Assembly: GCA_015680685.1 (NCBI GenBank)
Contig: MNCI01005473.1
Coordinates: 351,206 to 415,205, forward strand
From: Gnetum montanum
Taxonomy: Eukaryota; Streptophyta; Gnetopsida; Gnetales; Gnetaceae
Reading direction: 5' to 3'
Length of the DNA stretch: 64,000 nucleotides
The notes beneath the pieces were generated by a model. It was not told the DNA's origin. It saw nothing but the letters and a program-made list of their open reading frames with translations, and did not search any database. How positions within the stretch are numbered: the stretch's first letter is position 1; every line of letters starts with the position of its first letter. This document shows positions 32,671-43,179 of the stretch, in pieces. Made by a program: the position numbers and the translations under genes.

Positions 32671-35510
32671 ATGGATCCCAACAAAGCCAAAAGTGATGAA
32701 CGTTTAGAAGGAGAAGAAGAGGAAGCAGAGATGGTAACGAGCCAAATTCACATTGGCTGTTCACCGTGCATAAAAACTTCACTCATTTTCCCATCAATCC
32801 TTCTATTTCTACAAGGATTCTGGATTTTCTTTATTCAAAATACTAAAGCTGTGAATGAAACAACTATTTAAACTATCTCTGTATAACCCTCTCATTAAAT
32901 TGACTTTGATTGCGGATATTGGTTTTGCACTAGAATTTATTTGTATTTAGTGTTCAGTGTACCTGCATTTACTCTATGATGGTGGGTTTGAGATGGATAA
33001 GTTACTTAAGTGGGCTGTGATGAGTTCTACCCTGCAATGGATATTTCATATGGTATTTGCAAGAATAAAAGATTGAAAGTTAATGATATGAAAATCAATT
33101 AATATGGCAGTACAATTTTGCTGCTAGAGAAAAACAACTGTCAAAAGAGGATCCAAAATTGTGAACTTTTGTTTCACATTCAGAGAACCTACAAACCCTT
33201 CTAGGCAAGAAGAGAACATGAATGGATAACATCTAACATAGCTGTGGCCAATTCAACTAGCAATGGCAATTAGGATAGCTATTAAGGGACTGACCAGAAA
33301 CAATAAGTCATTTCATTTAAAGAATCATTGATTTTGAATGTTGAAATATAACCGTTTGGAATGGCAGGAGACCATTATGGTTGCAATCATGAAGCTCATA
33401 GTAGCTTGACATCTTTTTCCTCTAGTTAAACAGGAAAACAGAAGATAACAAATATGATGACACATTATTTTATTGCTTGGTTAGGATTGACCAAATCTAC
33501 TTAACGTATGCCATTAGTAAGACTTCTTGATATTCATTTTTACTAGAAATTTATAAGATTTTGTGCTTTCACATAGTCATATAAAATCCCTATTGAAAAT
33601 AAATCAATAGGAAATCTAAAACTGATATTAAGGTTTTATTATGTTCAAATACCCAGAGGATCAATTGGATAGATATTACATTTGTATTATAAAAATTAAA
33701 TATTGACTTAACAAAGTGGCTAACTAGCATGGATGTAACAAGAAAAGATCATATCAACCTTTTGTTATAATACTATATTTTTATATCAAATGGTCAGTTT
33801 GAGGGCAACTAAGAAAAACATGCTACTCATCCTCAAGATCTGTTGAACCACATAGCATACATGTGTGTTCTTCTTTAGGAATTGCCATCCATTTTTTGCT
33901 TTTTATTTTAAGATCAAACAAAGCCTACTGATGAAAATGCAACGTCTCAATGGGAGTACAACTAACAGATTATGAACTTCTGAGTTTAACTAATTGCCTC
34001 TTATATATTCCAAAAGGAAAAAAGAAAATTTCATCTTCTACATTTAACCATAACTTTGTTAGAAACCACAGTCAAACCAAATTACAAATGTGCTTTGGAT
34101 TACTTTGTATCTCCTCTAATGAAATGTCCCAAGTCTTCAACCATTTTATTCTTTGAAAATATTTTCCTCGCTCTTTTGTGGCTTCAAGAACTACTTTAGT
34201 AGCAACGTAGCATCTTGAACTTAAGGTTTACAAGAAAATTTCCTTCACATTATAATAACTACCGACTACTTCAAAAATAGCATGCTGTTTTCAAATAAGT
34301 GTTAATGTAATTGAAATCAATGAACATTATTTATTATTTTAACTATCTCTATGCACCTTGTGTCTTATTATTATGTCATAACATGACTTTTAGATATCTT
34401 AAACATATATACCTTTTGCAAGCCATATGAGAAAATAATATCAACTTCAAAGTTGGTAATTGATGAAGAAGGAAACCTCATTTTATACTGTAGAAAGAAA
34501 TTCTATGGTAATTTCCTTTATTTTTTCACTTTTGCAGTTTTTGCTATCATTTTATCAAATCTACTTGCATTGATTTCAAACAATGTGCTCTTAACTTCTA
34601 CGATTTGTTAACCTTTTTTGGTAATTGTTTTAAAACTTGACTTGGACAATATTTTTTTCCCCAACCATTGGCAAAGTATTGGGTAATTATTTTTTAGCAT
34701 TTTTTTTCGAAGCCAAGAAATTGTCAATGTATTCATTTGATGCAATGTGGGATGTACACATACAACTAGTTTACATTTTTCCCGTCATTATTGATTTTCT
34801 CTAGTGATAGAAACCAGAAGCAATCTAATCAACATAATGATGATGATAATATGAATGTTGACACAAATTTGTACATGCTTATCTCAAAAATGAATACAAA
34901 AATCTCATACAATGATTTTTGTGCTACATATTATTTAACCCAATTTTAGATTATGTACAATAATTCTCAACCTAGGAGTTGAATTTTAGCAAGCTAGAAA
35001 CAAGTAGGCTCTGAAACATTGTTTCTTTCATAGAAGTTCTTTACATATGGTCTTGTTAGATTTGAATACAATGCAATGTAACCATGTTTGTGTTTGTGTA
35101 GCTGAAGAGACAAATGATGCGATTGTTCTTCATCACCATGTAAAAATTGGTATCCCACTGGTGGATTACAAGTAATTTAAATTTTATCTAAACTTGCTTA
35201 ATTTATGTTTCTCTTTTCACATGCAAGTAGTATTGAGACACACAATGTATTTTCTAGATCTAGAGAGCATCGTTGCTCCTTGGTGACTTTGTTTTAAACT
35301 CAATTGTTGATTTTGATGTATTAAATGATGCAATTACAGTGGAACTAGGATCTGGTATAGGTAATTGAATTTAGATTAATTCTGTATAAGAATAATAACA
35401 TGTATGTTTAGCTCTTTATATAAGGAGATTTATTTACTAATAGCCAAATCTATTTGTTTGGTCAGGATATTAGTTGGTCATGTAGCAAAAACTATGTTTA
35501 TTATAGGTCT
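32671..35510 (+). pseudogene. METTL22-like methyltransferase pseudogene (5' exons)
   Basis: Exon 1 (32671-about 32870) reads MDPNKAKSDERLEGEEEEAE then MVTSQIHIGCSP, like the acidic start and EVHLGCPP segment of plant METTL22 homologues. Exon 2 (34423-34507) gives SKLVIDEEGNLILYCRKKF, matching the conserved DEDGDL..RR segment. Exon 3 (35102-about 35169) gives NDAIVLHHHVKIGIPLV in the phase left by exon 2. Exon 4 (35258-35360) gives RASLLLGDFVLNSIV and NDAITVELGSGIG, the SAM-binding motif I. Exon 5 (about 35466-35508) gives ILVGHVAKTMFII. Damage: a one-base deletion near the end of exon 3, a TAG where the family has Trp at the start of exon 4, and a phase error into exon 5. Later exons were not found. 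METTL22 family enzymes are protein-lysine methyltransferases. Confidence 0.65.
33770..34160 (-). mobile_element. LINE-like C-terminal fragment
   Basis: The minus strand reads RIKWLKTWDISLEEIQSNPK, a W/F-rich stretch, and then SKKWMAIPKEEHTCMLCGST, DLEDE, stop, HVFLSCPQTDH. The C-x2-C with a distal H-x4-C resembles the zinc-binding end found in non-LTR retrotransposon polyproteins. Three to four stops. It sits in the intron between exons 1 and 2 of the METTL22-like pseudogene, in reverse. A host-gene origin is not excluded. Confidence 0.45.
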
Positions 35511-35571
35511 TTTTAAGTAATGCAATGTTTTAAGGTTTATTAAAATATGATTTTTCTTTCTCATGAGCCAT

Positions 35572-35712
35572 TATAAAGCCTCATAACACTTAGAATGATT
35601 AAGCTGTGTGACTTGCATCCTACAAGTTATAGATTTGATCTCAATGAGTTATGCTGAGCTATACAAGCAAACTGAACTTGTCCAATAGATCCAAGGGTTC
35701 TAGGATATACTT
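35572..35712 (+). repeat. tRNA-derived SINE copy 1 (decayed)
   Basis: It shares with the copies at 47117 and 47937 a B-box-like ATAGATTTGATCTCA, the GAGTTATG segment and the 3' end ATAGATCCAAGGG. The A-box is degraded. Confidence 0.5.
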
Positions 35713-35984
35713 TTCCTTTTGTTTAAAAAATAAAATTCATATTTTACCTAATAGCTACAAACTATGAAACTTCACAAAAGTAGCAATGATGGTATTCATT
35801 TTTCTATTCAGATGATATTTTCATAAGTTATTGGTGCCATTGTAATTAAATAGATTCATACAAAGATTTACATTGCCATTGTAATTAAATAGATTCATAC
35901 AATTATTTAAATGTAAGAGTTTCTGTTCTTCTCATGCCCTTACATTTTATTTTCCTTTGCATTGCATTATTTACTACATATGAG

Positions 35985-36240
35985 TATTAGTTATAGATAG
36001 CAATGCCAAAATATAATGTAATGCCAATTATTAGAGCAAGTTTGTAGAATTCCTAGAAGTTTCTGATTATAATTGGGAAACAATAACTAGGTTCAATGAA
36101 TCTAGGATTAGCTTGGTTTATGTATAAGCAAGCACATGTATAAGTTGTGATGAATGATAATGGAAATGATTGCCTGAGTATTTACATTGGTTTGGTAGGA
36201 GCTTGAGAGCCACTTTCAATTACATTTTCTCAATCACACT
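35985..36240 (+). repeat. Dispersed repeat, copy 1
   Basis: Aligns with 46845-47095 on the same strand: shared blocks include TAGATAGCAATGC, AACTAGGTTCAAT(G)A, AGGATTAG(C/T)TTG and GAGCTTG. No coding potential and no termini recognised; both copies lie next to a SINE. Confidence 0.55.
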
Positions 36241-36351
36241 GGCCTTCAATGCATCATTGTTTTCTTTGTAGTTGGTTCACATTTTCTTTCTTTCATGGTT
36301 TTCTTTAATTGCACATAAGAAAAGGTATAAAAGTTTGAAGATTTTGAAATT

Positions 36352-36514
36352 GAAATTGAAACATCCATTGAGACCCTCTTGGATCTATTGGGTGATAGTA
36401 GTTTTAGAATCCCTTTTACAAAATCTGTATATAATTTAGTGTTTCCCATTGGAGTTGAACCTATGAACTTGGGTTTCCATGTCAAGACCGTTGCCACTAG
36501 GTTAACACCTCATT
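36352..36514 (-). repeat. tRNA-derived SINE copy 2
   Basis: On the minus strand it begins GAGGTGTTAACCTAGTGGC (A box, compare tRNA TRGYNNARNNGG) and has ATAGGTTCAACTCC about 50 bases on (B box, GGTTCRANTCC). The tail reads GGGATTCTAAAACTA, then CCAATAGATCCAAGAGGG. This is the best preserved of the four copies. Confidence 0.7.
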
Positions 36515-36529
36515 TGCAAGATTGGAGAA

Positions 36530-36790
36530 TGCATGAAATCATCATCATCACCATCCTAGCTTTGTCCCAACAAAATGGGGTTGGCTGCATGAGTTCTTTT
36601 TTGTCATTTTCCTCTATGAAGAGCTAGATATTTTGTTATTTGCAAGTTCTTTAGATCATCTTCAGTTTTTTTTCTCATGTCTTTTTTGGTCTTCTATTTG
36701 GTAGCTTTCTTGGAATAGTGATGTAGTAACCTTTTTTTATAGGCTCGTTGTCTAATTTTCTTTGCACATGTCCAAACCATGTAAGTCACC
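36530..36790 (-). mobile_element. LINE 3' end fragment
   Basis: The minus strand encodes TWFGHVQRKLDNEPIKKGYY, then PRKLPNRRPKKT, stop, and after a frameshift DLKNLQITKYLALHRGK, stop, THAANPILLGQ. This is the C-terminal signature of plant LINE reverse transcriptases (WFGHVQRR, RGRPKKT, ..W...A). It ends in a GATGATGATG tail at 36551-36530, as plant LINE copies do. 5'-truncated and broken. Confidence 0.75.
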
Positions 36791-37545
36791 ATGCATGAAA
36801 TGTTATATATATATTTTGCTTATTTATGTAAGTGATTTGGCTGGAATGCTAAATGGGTTCTATGAGAAAGTAGGTATTCCAGTTGTGATGTTGCAACGTC
36901 CTATGGCAACATAGGATATTCAACCAATATGTCGTATTGTTTTGTTGCAAAGCTAGTGGTTCAATTAGGATACAAAATTCCTACAATGCATTGAGTGGTT
37001 TGGTTAGCATGTTGTAAACACATCTACCCAGGGAAAAATGTGATGTAACAATTATTTTAGCCAAGTGCAAAATTCATGTGGACATGGTTATATCAAAGGT
37101 GATGATTTCTATAAGAGTTTTGATGTTAGAACTTGAATAAGAGTTGCATAGATTGCTGTGTTGCTAGTTTTGAATAGTAATGAGTCTTTGATTTCATATT
37201 TGTGCTTTGATAAGGGAAAAATTGTGCTATAGTGTTATGGAATTTTTATAAAAATTTCTTTTTTCTATTCTACTATTGTTGCCACTAGATGAGATTGTTT
37301 TGTAGTTGAAGAAAAGCATGATTTGTGGAAAAGGAGATATTTCTTTGGACATAATGTGCATTGATATAGAATATAGCATTCAACAGAGATTTTGTGATTG
37401 GACGTTTGGTGATACACATTTTGTGCCCATTACAAGGTTTGCAACTAGGTGTGTAATGATATTTATTTGAGATTCAACATAATATTTGTAGCTAGGTTTT
37501 GCAAGATGAAATTTTCCTAGGGAGTGTCATAGTAGAATGAAGTTT
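36791..37545. other. Host intergenic sequence, no gene recognised
   Basis: I searched for the missing METTL22-like exons (the DxGxxxVxNNC and post-motif segments) on both strands without success. No ORF or repeat is supported here. Confidence 0.35.
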
Positions 37546-37550
37546 TGTTC

Positions 37551-37740
37551 TAAGTCATCATCAAGATGAATTTTTTCCTGTAGATTGTTGTTGGTAGGAT
37601 CGAGTTTTCTTTTAGGTTGCTATTAGCATGATAAAACATTTCCTGTAGGTTGCTGTTAGAAAGAAGGATGCAATTTCCTATTGGGTGTTGGTAAAATGGA
37701 GATTTTTGCAGCTCACTGGTGGTAAATGGAATTTTCTTCC
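37551..37740. repeat. Minisatellite interrupted by element B
   Basis: Four imperfect copies of about 45 bases containing TTTCCTGTAGGTTGCTGTTAG and AGATGAATTTT-like sequence. Element B inserted at its right edge; the sequence resumes at 46140. Confidence 0.55.
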
Positions 37741-38368
37741 TGATGAGTGGCGAGGTACCCCTACACTCAACCATACGAATATGAGCGTTTCACGCACGAT
37801 CCGATCTAACTCCGTAGATGAACTAGTTGTGGTATCTAGATAGTTATTCTTAGGTCACAGTTCACTGTCTTCCCATCTGGACTAGTGTTAACTTTGTCAC
37901 GTATGGTTTAGTCTAGAATGAGGTGTATGATGTGTTCCTATACTAATGCTACTCCTGGGTGTAATGGAAAATGATATTAACTAAGCTAAGGGAGAGAGGA
38001 TGAGAGAGAATCTAAGCTAGCCTAAGTGCAATGAGCATTTATTCCTCAATCATCTGTACACATCTTGGACCTCATGCACAACTACCACTNNNNNNNNNNN
38101 NNNNNNNNNNNNNNNNNNNNNNNNNNNNNNTCACACTCGAATAAGGATGCCGTACAATTACAATCACCACACTGCGGGCATGCACTGGGGGGAAAAGGTT
38201 AAGAGAAGAACTACTTAAAACTAAACACTTAAAGTTAAGAACTAAAAACTTAGAACTTTTGACTTCAGATCTATCTACCTCTTATTTATAGACGAGGAGA
38301 TAGGCTACGATATCGCGTATGCAATATCGTGTATGTGATATTGCGGCCAACGAAATGATAACTTATCA
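37741..38368 (-). repeat. 3' LTR of element B (with sequence gap)
   Basis: From TGATAAGTTATC (38368) to CCACTCATCA (37741) on the minus strand. About 230 bases present in the other LTR are replaced by N at 38090-38130. It keeps the full U3 palindrome array (38305-38345) and the TATA box CTATAAATAAG (38281-38291, minus strand). Confidence 0.9.
38090..38130. other. Assembly gap of 41 N
   Basis: The gap lies inside the 3' LTR of B. Comparison with 45708-45935 shows that about 230 bases are missing, so the N count is not the true size. Confidence 0.95.
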
Positions 38369-38382
38369 TACCCCCATGACTA
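38369..38382 (-). promoter_or_regulatory. Polypurine tract of element B
   Basis: On the minus strand TAGTCATGGGGGTA directly precedes the 3' LTR. Confidence 0.8.
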
Positions 38383-38559
38383 AATGAAAACTCATCCTCG
38401 AGTCATAGTGAGAACAAGATTTTTTGAATACACAGTGGATAGGTATCAGATTATTGAATGGTGAGAATGGATGCATGCCGTAGTGTGGAATCAAAACAAA
38501 ATTGAGACACAACACAAAGAATGCTAAAGAAAATCCTACAGCTACAAAATTGATGAAAC

Positions 38560-41322
38560 TCATGTAGTTCCTGGTGGTGGTGGCTCCTCCATGGGTGCCT
38601 TTCCCTTGTCTTGTGCTCCAAGTCTTGGAACTTGATGGCGTTGGAGTATGGCCTAGAGTTTCTCCTCTTTGGTTTGGGGGTCTTGCTACATCCATGCTAA
38701 TGTTCTGATGTTTGATGGAGTCAGCACTTCCCATGGGCAGGGTAGCTATGAAAAAATTTAATTTGCCTTGACATACCAAGCCGCAAACACCCATCGTTCC
38801 TCCTCGTAGGCTCTGTCTTTGTCTTTGTATTCTTGGAAATCTGCAAACCGTTAAGCCAAATTTGTTGCAACACCTTTTTGTGCCTAGTAGCTTGCTTTAA
38901 CCACCTCAAGTTTAGAATTTGCAATCTCCATTTTTTGCAATATCTTCTTGCATTCTACAATTTTGTTTCATATTTGCTGTAGGTGGTGGCTACCTGTTTC
39001 TCAAGCTTTGTTCTCAGGTGCCCTACTATTAACATGGCAAGGTTGGCATACCATAGGTTTGCCAAATCTATGTATTCTGTAAGATCTTGGATCGACAAGT
39101 CTCAGTGCTTAACTTCCACTTGGTTGACAAATGCATATGTATCTAATATGGCCCACCAGTTAGTGTGTTGAGCACTTATAGCGTTGATGTGGGCCTTGGC
39201 CATATGGATCTCCTTCTCAATGATCTGTTTGTACATCCCCACCTGGTCTCGGAAGTGCTCCTTGAGCTTTTCATGCTGTTTAACCTCATTTTACCATGCG
39301 CTTATTTTGATAGCCATCTTCTAGCAGATGGTGCGTACCTCCTCCATTAAGAGGGTTTGATTCTCCCTAGCTAAACAGTTCATGTCTTGGTTGACTCAGA
39401 TGAATTGTTCTCACAACTGATGGAAATGTTCTTCGAGAACATTCTTTTTCTTTTCCATAGAAGTCAACCAAAGGTTGTCAGGATCAAGCTATGTTTTTTC
39501 CTCTTGTAAGGCCTTGAGTGCCTTGGTATGTGCATGAGTTTGCGCTTATGCTGTAGAGGCATCCCAAATAGCCTTCTCTTTTTCTTATGCCATGTTCTTA
39601 TTCTCCGTTAGTAGTTTGGTAAGCTGCATAGTTTTGAAACTCTCTAGCTGGTTTGTAGGAACAAATTGCAAAGGGTCCTACTATGCTGCTTGTAGGGTCG
39701 TGAGCCTTTCTTGCAATTTTTGCACCTCTGCTTCAGCATGCTCGACCTTCATATCTGTTAAGACTAGCTTTCCTTTGGTGGAAATGAGGTCTGATTGAAT
39801 TACTGTCACATCCTAAGGGATGTCAAACAGGGACATCATTACTTGTCCTATTTGTAGCAATCGATCAAGTACATCCTCATGTTCCACAGGAGACATTGAG
39901 GTTTTGACCAAAGTTTGAGCATCTTGTGCTCCTGTGAGATCTGTCGGTGGCACAACAGGTACATTGAACGATTCTTTAATGTGGTCTACGATCATGTTTG
40001 TGGCTCCTACTACATCTTGGTGTTGCATGACCACCACTGTGGCTCCTTCACCAATTTCTAATTGCACTTGGAAAGATGCAGTGTTCCCTGAGATCTGTTG
40101 TGACCAAGTGCTCTTCCCTCCTCCTGTATGGATGGACACTTCACCCCTTGTATGATCCAAATAAACCATGGGCTATATGGCATCGTCGATGACATGGAAG
40201 AGATTCACATCATCATGAATGTCCCAACTGACCATCTCAGCAATGGCCCTAAGATGGCTCATCGATGGTCTGTAGTCTTGCAGTAGTGGTGGTTGATCTT
40301 GGTCTATGATGGGCCCTGCTTCTTGTTGTTGGCTGGGTCCCACAAGTTGAGTTGCAGTTGGTCCCACCATCTATTCTTTTTCTTGTTCTGGTCCCAACAT
40401 CTCACCAGTGATTTTCCTTGTGCTGGTGGCTTTAAAAATTCAACATATGAAGCATCTTTGGCTTTTCAAAGGACATCATTAGTGTATCCTCTAATACCAA
40501 CATGTCGGCATAGCTTCCTGATAAGGCAAGGGAAGGGCAACGCCATCTTCCCTGTCTTCTGTTCTTTGAATTGCCTCAGGATCTCCATAAAGTATAGATG
40601 AGGCAGGTTAACATTAACCTTTCCCATCAACACTTCACATCCCCTAGCTGCATATGTTGAAATCCTTTTAAGCCCTTCATGGGGAAGAGGTGATACATTC
40701 CAATTTTGAAATAGATCCTCTCTTCCTTCGTCAACTCTCCAAATGTCTTATCCTTGCCATATGCCCTTTCCAACCAAACTCGTCGTGCATCAGGATTTAA
40801 ATGAGTAGATAATTGAGCAACCTTTGGCCCTGTATTTGGAAGGTTTAATACCTTCGAGATGGCCTGAATAGAGAAGTCAATTTTCACACCACAAATGTTA
40901 GCTGTGGTGTCTTGTTCTCTGTTGTGCCAAAATTGGTACGTTTCCCCTAGGCACCAGGCACTGCTTTCAAAGAGGATAGGCCATAAGGGAGATCCTTTGA
41001 GGTGGTCCCTAATAGCCTTAGAAGAAAACTCTACAACTGGTTCAAAATTTAATCCCACAATCACCGCAGTGAATGTGGACCTTTCGTGCATAGCCTGAAC
41101 ACAATCCTGGGACAACGTGAGATGTTGTCCCTATTCAAGCGCTATAGAAACTCCTCCTTTTTCCTACCTTGATTGTATAGTAGCAAGGTCTTCTTGGTGA
41201 ATGCTAAATTATTGTTCCTCCTACTCTTCATGTTGTCTAGCAGGAACTTGTCCTTCACCTCTCCTAGGTTGTTTGCTCCCACCTTGATTAGGACCTTCCT
41301 GTTATCCACGTTTCAGGGCCAT
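38560..41322 (-). pseudogene. ORF2 of element B: env-position coiled-coil protein
   Basis: The ATG at 41322 abuts the splice acceptor TTGTAG and starts MALKRG. N-terminal domain: HLTLSQDCVQAMHERSTFTA (41125), VGLNFEPVVEFSSKAIRDHL, GETYQFWHNREQD, GVKIDFSIQAISKVLNLPN, LERAYGKDKTFGELTKEER, LPFPCLIRKLC (40510). This resembles the putative plant transposon protein domain (V.G..IDFS...I...L.LP). Middle domain 40370-39990: SMSHLRAIAEMVSWD, VSIHTGGGKSTWSQQISG, EGATVVVMQHQDVVG. A coiled-coil of about 380 residues spans 39800-38720. C-terminus: LPCPWEVL, then DPQTKEEKL and MEEPPPPGTT before TGA at 38560. About 920 codons with some 15 stops. No transmembrane segment is evident, so an envelope role is not supported. 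Confidence 0.8.
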
Positions 41323-41543
41323 CTACAATTACATGGGACCAATCATTAGTAAGGTTGTTTTTGAAGTTAAGTTATACCTTATTGCTTGCCTTAATTAATT
41401 TATTTTATCTTTGTGTGATGTTTCTCAAAAGATTATAATAGTAAGTGCTTTTTACTTAGGTGGTTTCCAAATTAGTTTCCCGGTATAACTAAGGGGATGA
41501 AATTATTTTTGGCACATTTATCTTTAATGTTATAACTAATTAC
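41323..41543 (-). other. Leader intron of ORF2, element B
   Basis: The donor is TATCAAGG/GTAATT (41544/41543) and the acceptor AATTGTAG (41324-41323), immediately followed by the ORF2 ATG. The length is 221 bases. The donor aligns with that of A; the AG-ATG junction is shared with C and D. Confidence 0.6.
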
Positions 41544-41790
41544 CCTTGATAATTTCCTTCGAGCGATGATAAATTCAAAAAAAATTATTTACTATTTGGC
41601 GTGTGTCCCTCCCCCACGACTAAGCTGAACACTCCAGGTTCAAGTAGGTTCAGATGGAATGAAAATCGAAGTACCAGCGGGCGAGATATAGGTATAAAGG
41701 CAAGGGTTGCGCAATCACAAGTCATAGAGAAAAATTCAAAAAACTCTCCCACGTGAATAGTTGAAAATGATGGTAAGTGGTGCGGGGGGT

Positions 41791-42170
41791 CATGTATTTA
41801 TAATTTTTATGTGACGCGATATTGCATACGTGATATCGCGTATGCGATATTGTGACCTATCGATGTTTAGGCTCGAGGGAAAATACCGAATTTTCAAGGT
41901 TTTTCTGAAATTAACTGTGTAAATTAAGGACATGTGGGCAAGTGGTAAAGGGTTCTAGGGTAATTTAGTTAGTTTTGAAGGCACGAATAATGATATGTGG
42001 TGATAAGGAAGAGAAAAAGGACATGTGATGGCTCATAGGAATGTTGGAATTCAAAGGGATAGTAATAAGGGAAAGAACATTGTTGACAATAGGCTGAGGA
42101 TAATAAATGGTGTGTGGAAGATGGGTTATGAGTGTAGATTACAAAAATTACACAAGTGGGTCCTCCAACC
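41791..42170 (-). promoter_or_regulatory. Internal promoter of ORF2, element B
   Basis: On the minus strand the box GGTTGGAGGACCCACTTGTG (42170-42151) is followed about 350 bases later by TTATAAATACATG (41803-41791). Directly upstream, 41853-41814 reads as AATATCGCATACGCGATATC, then ACGTATGCAATATCGCGTC. The same motif occurs in the U3 of this element (38305-38345: GCGTATGCAATATCGTGTAT and GATATTGCGG on the plus strand). The leader runs 41790-41544. Confidence 0.7.
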
Positions 42171-43179
42171 TATAATGCCCTTGCGTAACCACACTTAAAA
42201 GTGTCCATGGGTACTCAAAGGGTTAAATGTAATTTGCACTGGTTTCACAAAACACACACATGTAAGTATCACTAGGATGAGGTAAGAATTCTACGCTATA
42301 TGAGACATAAGCTACAATTACATGGACAGTGAGATGAGACGGACTACAGAAGGGATTGGAGAGATTGGAACATGAGGTAACTGACCTAGGGCACAATGAA
42401 TCTTGCATGTAAAGCATGATTAATGTGTCATTAACCCATCATTCCAGGATTAGGACCAAGTCCATTTCTCTGATCAATGACATCACATTGTTTCATCCCA
42501 TGATGAGCGACTATGAGAGTATCATAACAACAAGGTGTACGATCACTTGACATTTTGTTTGAGGGAGGAGTCATTTTTGTTTTGTGGCACTTCCTTTGTT
42601 TTTTTTTTCAATTGCTGAATCTAGAGAAGCTGCCAACCCTCAGGCATGGATGCATGTCTTTCGAGTGGAACCCCCTAGAATAGCATTGGATTTTTAAGTG
42701 CCTTTTGATTACTCTTACTCCCATTTTGCATTAGATCTACAAGGATCTTAGTACAACCATGTTGCCTGATAACTTCGAAAAACGTCACCAAAGAGAATCT
42801 GCAAGTCCCCTTAATGTCACACCCTAATCATTCCCTCTTGGTCCATCCTTCTTCATTCTGGGTACAATGAACACAAAATTAATTTTAAGTTTCAAGAATG
42901 TCAAGAATATCACTGTACCCTTGAATAGAAACTCTTATTTGTAGAATGGATGAGTGGGTGTAATGGGCTCACTATCTAAATAATTGATCATTTGAGACTT
43001 GATAACATCGAACACACCTCAACCAATGAGCCACATGAGTGTCTTATTCGTAGATGAGATTACTTATAAAAAGATAAAAAGACAAAAAGATAAAACAAAA
43101 AATTGAAAAATAAGAAACTGGGAAACAAAAAGTTTTAAAATTAAAGAAAATGAAAATTATTTATTAACCTTGCTTGTTA
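42171..43179 (-). other. Conserved non-coding spacer of element B
   Basis: Aligns with 25713-26780 of A over most of its length. Short open stretches (for example 42417-42223) lack family support. The copy is younger and shows fewer changes than A but still no ORF, which supports a non-coding role. Confidence 0.55.

Noticed and set aside
36537-36625. Reading of the CCATCC...TTGGGGTTGGCTGCATGAG segment as an Au-type SINE
   Set aside because: Its reverse strand continues into a LINE RT C-terminus (WFGHVQRK), so the segment is a LINE 3' end.
36379-36627. 82-residue plus-strand ORF
   Set aside because: It spans the SINE and LINE fragment in antisense; no gene.
38560-41322. ORF2 as a true envelope glycoprotein
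   Set aside because: No signal peptide, furin-like site or transmembrane helix could be seen; only the position is env-like.
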